The position numbers and the translations under genes were made by a program. From an uncultured Burkholderiaceae bacterium (GTDB lineage Bacteria; Pseudomonadota; Gammaproteobacteria; Burkholderiales; Burkholderiaceae_C): a stretch of DNA of 6,094 nt. Each line of letters begins with the position of its first letter. Positions within the stretch are counted from its first letter, which is position 1. Under the pieces are notes generated by a model. That model was not told the DNA's origin and ran no database searches. It saw only the letters and a list, made by a program, of their open reading frames with translations. Positions 4,816 through 6,094 of this stretch are shown here, piece by piece. The DNA lies in the NCBI GenBank assembly GCA_938022295.1, contig CALIDR010000135.1, positions 1 to 6,094 of the forward strand. Reading direction: 5' to 3'.

Positions 4816-5912
4816 ACGCGCTGTGCCCCGACGGCGGGCGCGTCGGCCTGTCGCCCGCGATGTCGCGGCGCATCGACGCCTGCGCCGCCACCGTCGCCCT
4901 GCCGCGCGGCCTGGCCCACGTCGCGGCCGCACGCGTCGTCGAAGTGCAGCGCAGCGGCGTGCGGCTGCACGACGGCGTCGCCGAGACGCCGGCGCGCGTG
5001 TGGCCCGCACTGCACGCGGCGCTGCGCAGCGACGACGACGCGCTCACGGTCGGCGACTGGGTGCTCACCGCGGGCGACGTCGCCGGCGCGCGCTGGGCCG
5101 TGGCCCTCGTCGCGCGGCGTGGACTGCTCGCGAGGCGCGACGTCGAAGGCCGCGGCCGGCAGACGCTCGCCGCCAACGTCGACACGGCGCTGCTCGCGAC
5201 CGGCCTCGGCCACGACTTCAACCTGCGGCGGCTCGAGCGCTACCTCGCGTTCGTGCGCATGGCCGGCGTCGACGCGGTGGTCGTGCTGACGAAAGCCGAC
5301 CTCGCGGCCGACGTGCCCTCGCGGCTTGCACAGGTGCGCGCGCGGCTGCGCCCCGGCGAGGACGTGGTGGCCGTCGACGCCCGCGACCCCGCCAGCGCCG
5401 CCGCACTGCAGCCCTGGCTCGCGCGCGGCCGCACGCTGGTGCTGCTCGGCTCGAGCGGCGTGGGCAAGAGCACGCTGACGAATGCGCTGGCGGGCCTCGG
5501 CGCCGATCCTTCACGGGCGCAGGCCACCGGCGGCGTGCGCGCCGGCGACGAGCGGGGCCGCCACACGACGACGGCACGCACGCTGCACCTCACGCCGCAC
5601 GGCGCCTGCCTGATCGACACGCCGGGACTGCGCACGCTGCGCCTGGACGGCGACGAGCAGGCGCTGCGCGCCAGCTTCGACGACATCGGGGCCCTCGCCG
5701 AGTGCTGCCGCTTCCGCGACTGCCGCCACGACGGCGAGCCCGGCTGCGCGGTGCGCGAGGCGGTGGATGCACGACGCATCGCGAACTACGACAAGCTGCA
5801 GCGCGAACTGCGGCGCGACACGTTGTCGGCGCTCGAACGGCGCGAGGTGGTGCGCCGCTTCAAGGTGCGTGCGCGGGCCTCGCGTGCGCGTCGGGCAGCC
5901 GGGGGCCGATAG
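4812..5912 (+). CDS. rsgA: RsgA-type ribosome small-subunit-dependent GTPase
   Basis: This 366-residue protein is a circularly permuted GTPase with motifs in the order G4-G1-G2-G3. TKAD (160-163) is G4, GSSGVGKST (213-221) is the P-loop, ERGRHTTTAR (257-266) holds the G2/switch I threonines, and DTPG (269-272) is G3. An N-terminal OB-like domain (about 37-105, with ARVVEVQRSGV and LTVGDWVL) precedes it. A C-terminal zinc site C299-x4-C304-x-H306-x5-C312 has the spacing known for YjeQ/RsgA. RsgA checks the decoding centre of maturing 30S subunits and releases the assembly factor RbfA. G4 is TKAD rather than the usual NKxD. The start at 4812 overlaps the upstream stop (ATGA); no strong ribosome-binding site is seen, consistent with coupling. 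Another start, the Met at 4860, is possible. The length is near that of E. coli RsgA (350). It could be a second, divergent RsgA copy. Confidence 0.93.
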   Translation: MNALCPDGGRVGLSPAMSRRIDACAATVALPRGLAHVAAARVVEVQRSGVRLHDGVAETPARVWPALHAALRSDDDALTVGDWVLTAGDVAGARWAVALVARRGLLARRDVEGRGRQTLAANVDTALLATGLGHDFNLRRLERYLAFVRMAGVDAVVVLTKADLAADVPSRLAQVRARLRPGEDVVAVDARDPASAAALQPWLARGRTLVLLGSSGVGKSTLTNALAGLGADPSRAQATGGVRAGDERGRHTTTARTLHLTPHGACLIDTPGLRTLRLDGDEQALRASFDDIGALAECCRFRDCRHDGEPGCAVREAVDARRIANYDKLQRELRRDTLSALERREVVRRFKVRARASRARRAAGGR

Positions 5913-5974
5913 GGGTATACTCGCGGCACAGACATACACAAGACCGTTCTCACAAGGTCTGTTCAGCTTCACCC

Positions 5975-5997
5975 CCCCTGCGGCTCGCCGCAGCGGG
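5975..5997 (+). terminator. Hairpin downstream of rsgA, possible terminator
   Basis: TGCGG (5979-5983) pairs with CCGCA (5988-5992) around a CTCG loop. The stem extends by C5978-G5993 and, past one bulged C, by three more C-G pairs. Only GTTT occurs further down, so it is not a classical intrinsic terminator. It may instead be part of the leader of the next gene. Confidence 0.35.
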
Positions 5998-6043
5998 CGG
6001 CCCGGTTTGAATTCCCCGCTCGACGTTTCTTGAGTGTTTCTGT

Positions 6044-6068
6044 CCTTCGCGGCCTTCGGTCGCGAGGG
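6044..6068 (+). other. Strong 11-bp hairpin near the right edge
   Basis: Bases 6044-6054 pair without interruption with 6058-6068 (11 pairs including two G-T) around a TTC loop. A GG then TTCGACCTTTT follows. The short T-run after a strong stem makes it either a weak intrinsic terminator, possibly for rsgA, or an element of a regulated 5' leader such as an attenuator. Confidence 0.45.
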
Positions 6069-6094
6069 GGTTCGACCTTTTCATCCATTCACTC

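Larger units (their letters stand above)
5913..6094 (+). promoter_or_regulatory. Probable promoter and structured 5' leader of a gene beyond the right edge
   Basis: No gene is seen in these 182 bases, and base composition becomes clearly less GC-rich. TATACT at 5916-5921, 3 bases after the rsgA stop, resembles a -10 box but lacks a clear -35. Downstream are an AGACC/GGTCT repeat (5941-5945 and 5956-5960) and two stronger hairpins listed separately. No start codon with a ribosome-binding site appears before the window ends, so the leader would be at least about 165 bases long. Such long leaders are often regulatory. The downstream gene is not visible. Confidence 0.45.

Overview
This is a GC-rich window with strong G/C preference at third codon positions. 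Protein resemblances and gene style point to a betaproteobacterium of the order Burkholderiales (inference from composition and family resemblance only). No mobile element, CRISPR array, tRNA or rRNA gene was seen.

Layout. Positions 1-1461 hold three leftward genes: a MarR-family regulator (1024-1461), an RluA-type pseudouridine synthase that probably starts at TTG only 6 bases after the marR stop (388-1017), and the first 106 codons of an intradiol ring-cleavage dioxygenase with a Tat-type signal peptide (1-318, running off the left edge). A 151-base divergent control region (1462-1612) separates these from a rightward three-gene operon: a VOC-superfamily metalloprotein (1613-2161), a class A FAD-dependent aromatic hydroxylase (2184-3827) and a 63-residue DUF2783-like protein (3841-4032). 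About 500 bases without a convincing large gene follow (4033-4527). They contain a perfect TTGACA, a hairpin, and a 14-codon ORF whose strong ribosome-binding site is complementary to its own coding sequence. A small exported or membrane-anchored hypothetical protein (4528-4815) then overlaps by ATGA the start of an RsgA-type circularly permuted GTPase (4812-5912). The last 182 bases carry a TATACT element and two or three hairpins, and look like the 5' leader of a rightward gene beyond the window.

How it fits together. The left two thirds read as a MarR-controlled aromatic-compound cassette. The flavin monooxygenase would hydroxylate an aromatic ring, and the VOC protein or the intradiol dioxygenase could then act on a (poly)hydroxylated product. 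DUF2783 is a small partner of unknown role. The substrate cannot be read from the sequence. The right third is translation-related (RsgA). RluA, a stable-RNA modification enzyme, sits unexpectedly between the regulator and the dioxygenase. The most interesting unexplained items are the monooxygenase/DUF2783/VOC module with its three CCRTTAC motifs, the possibly leaderless marR, the self-sequestering small ORF at 4161-4220, and the structured 3' leader.
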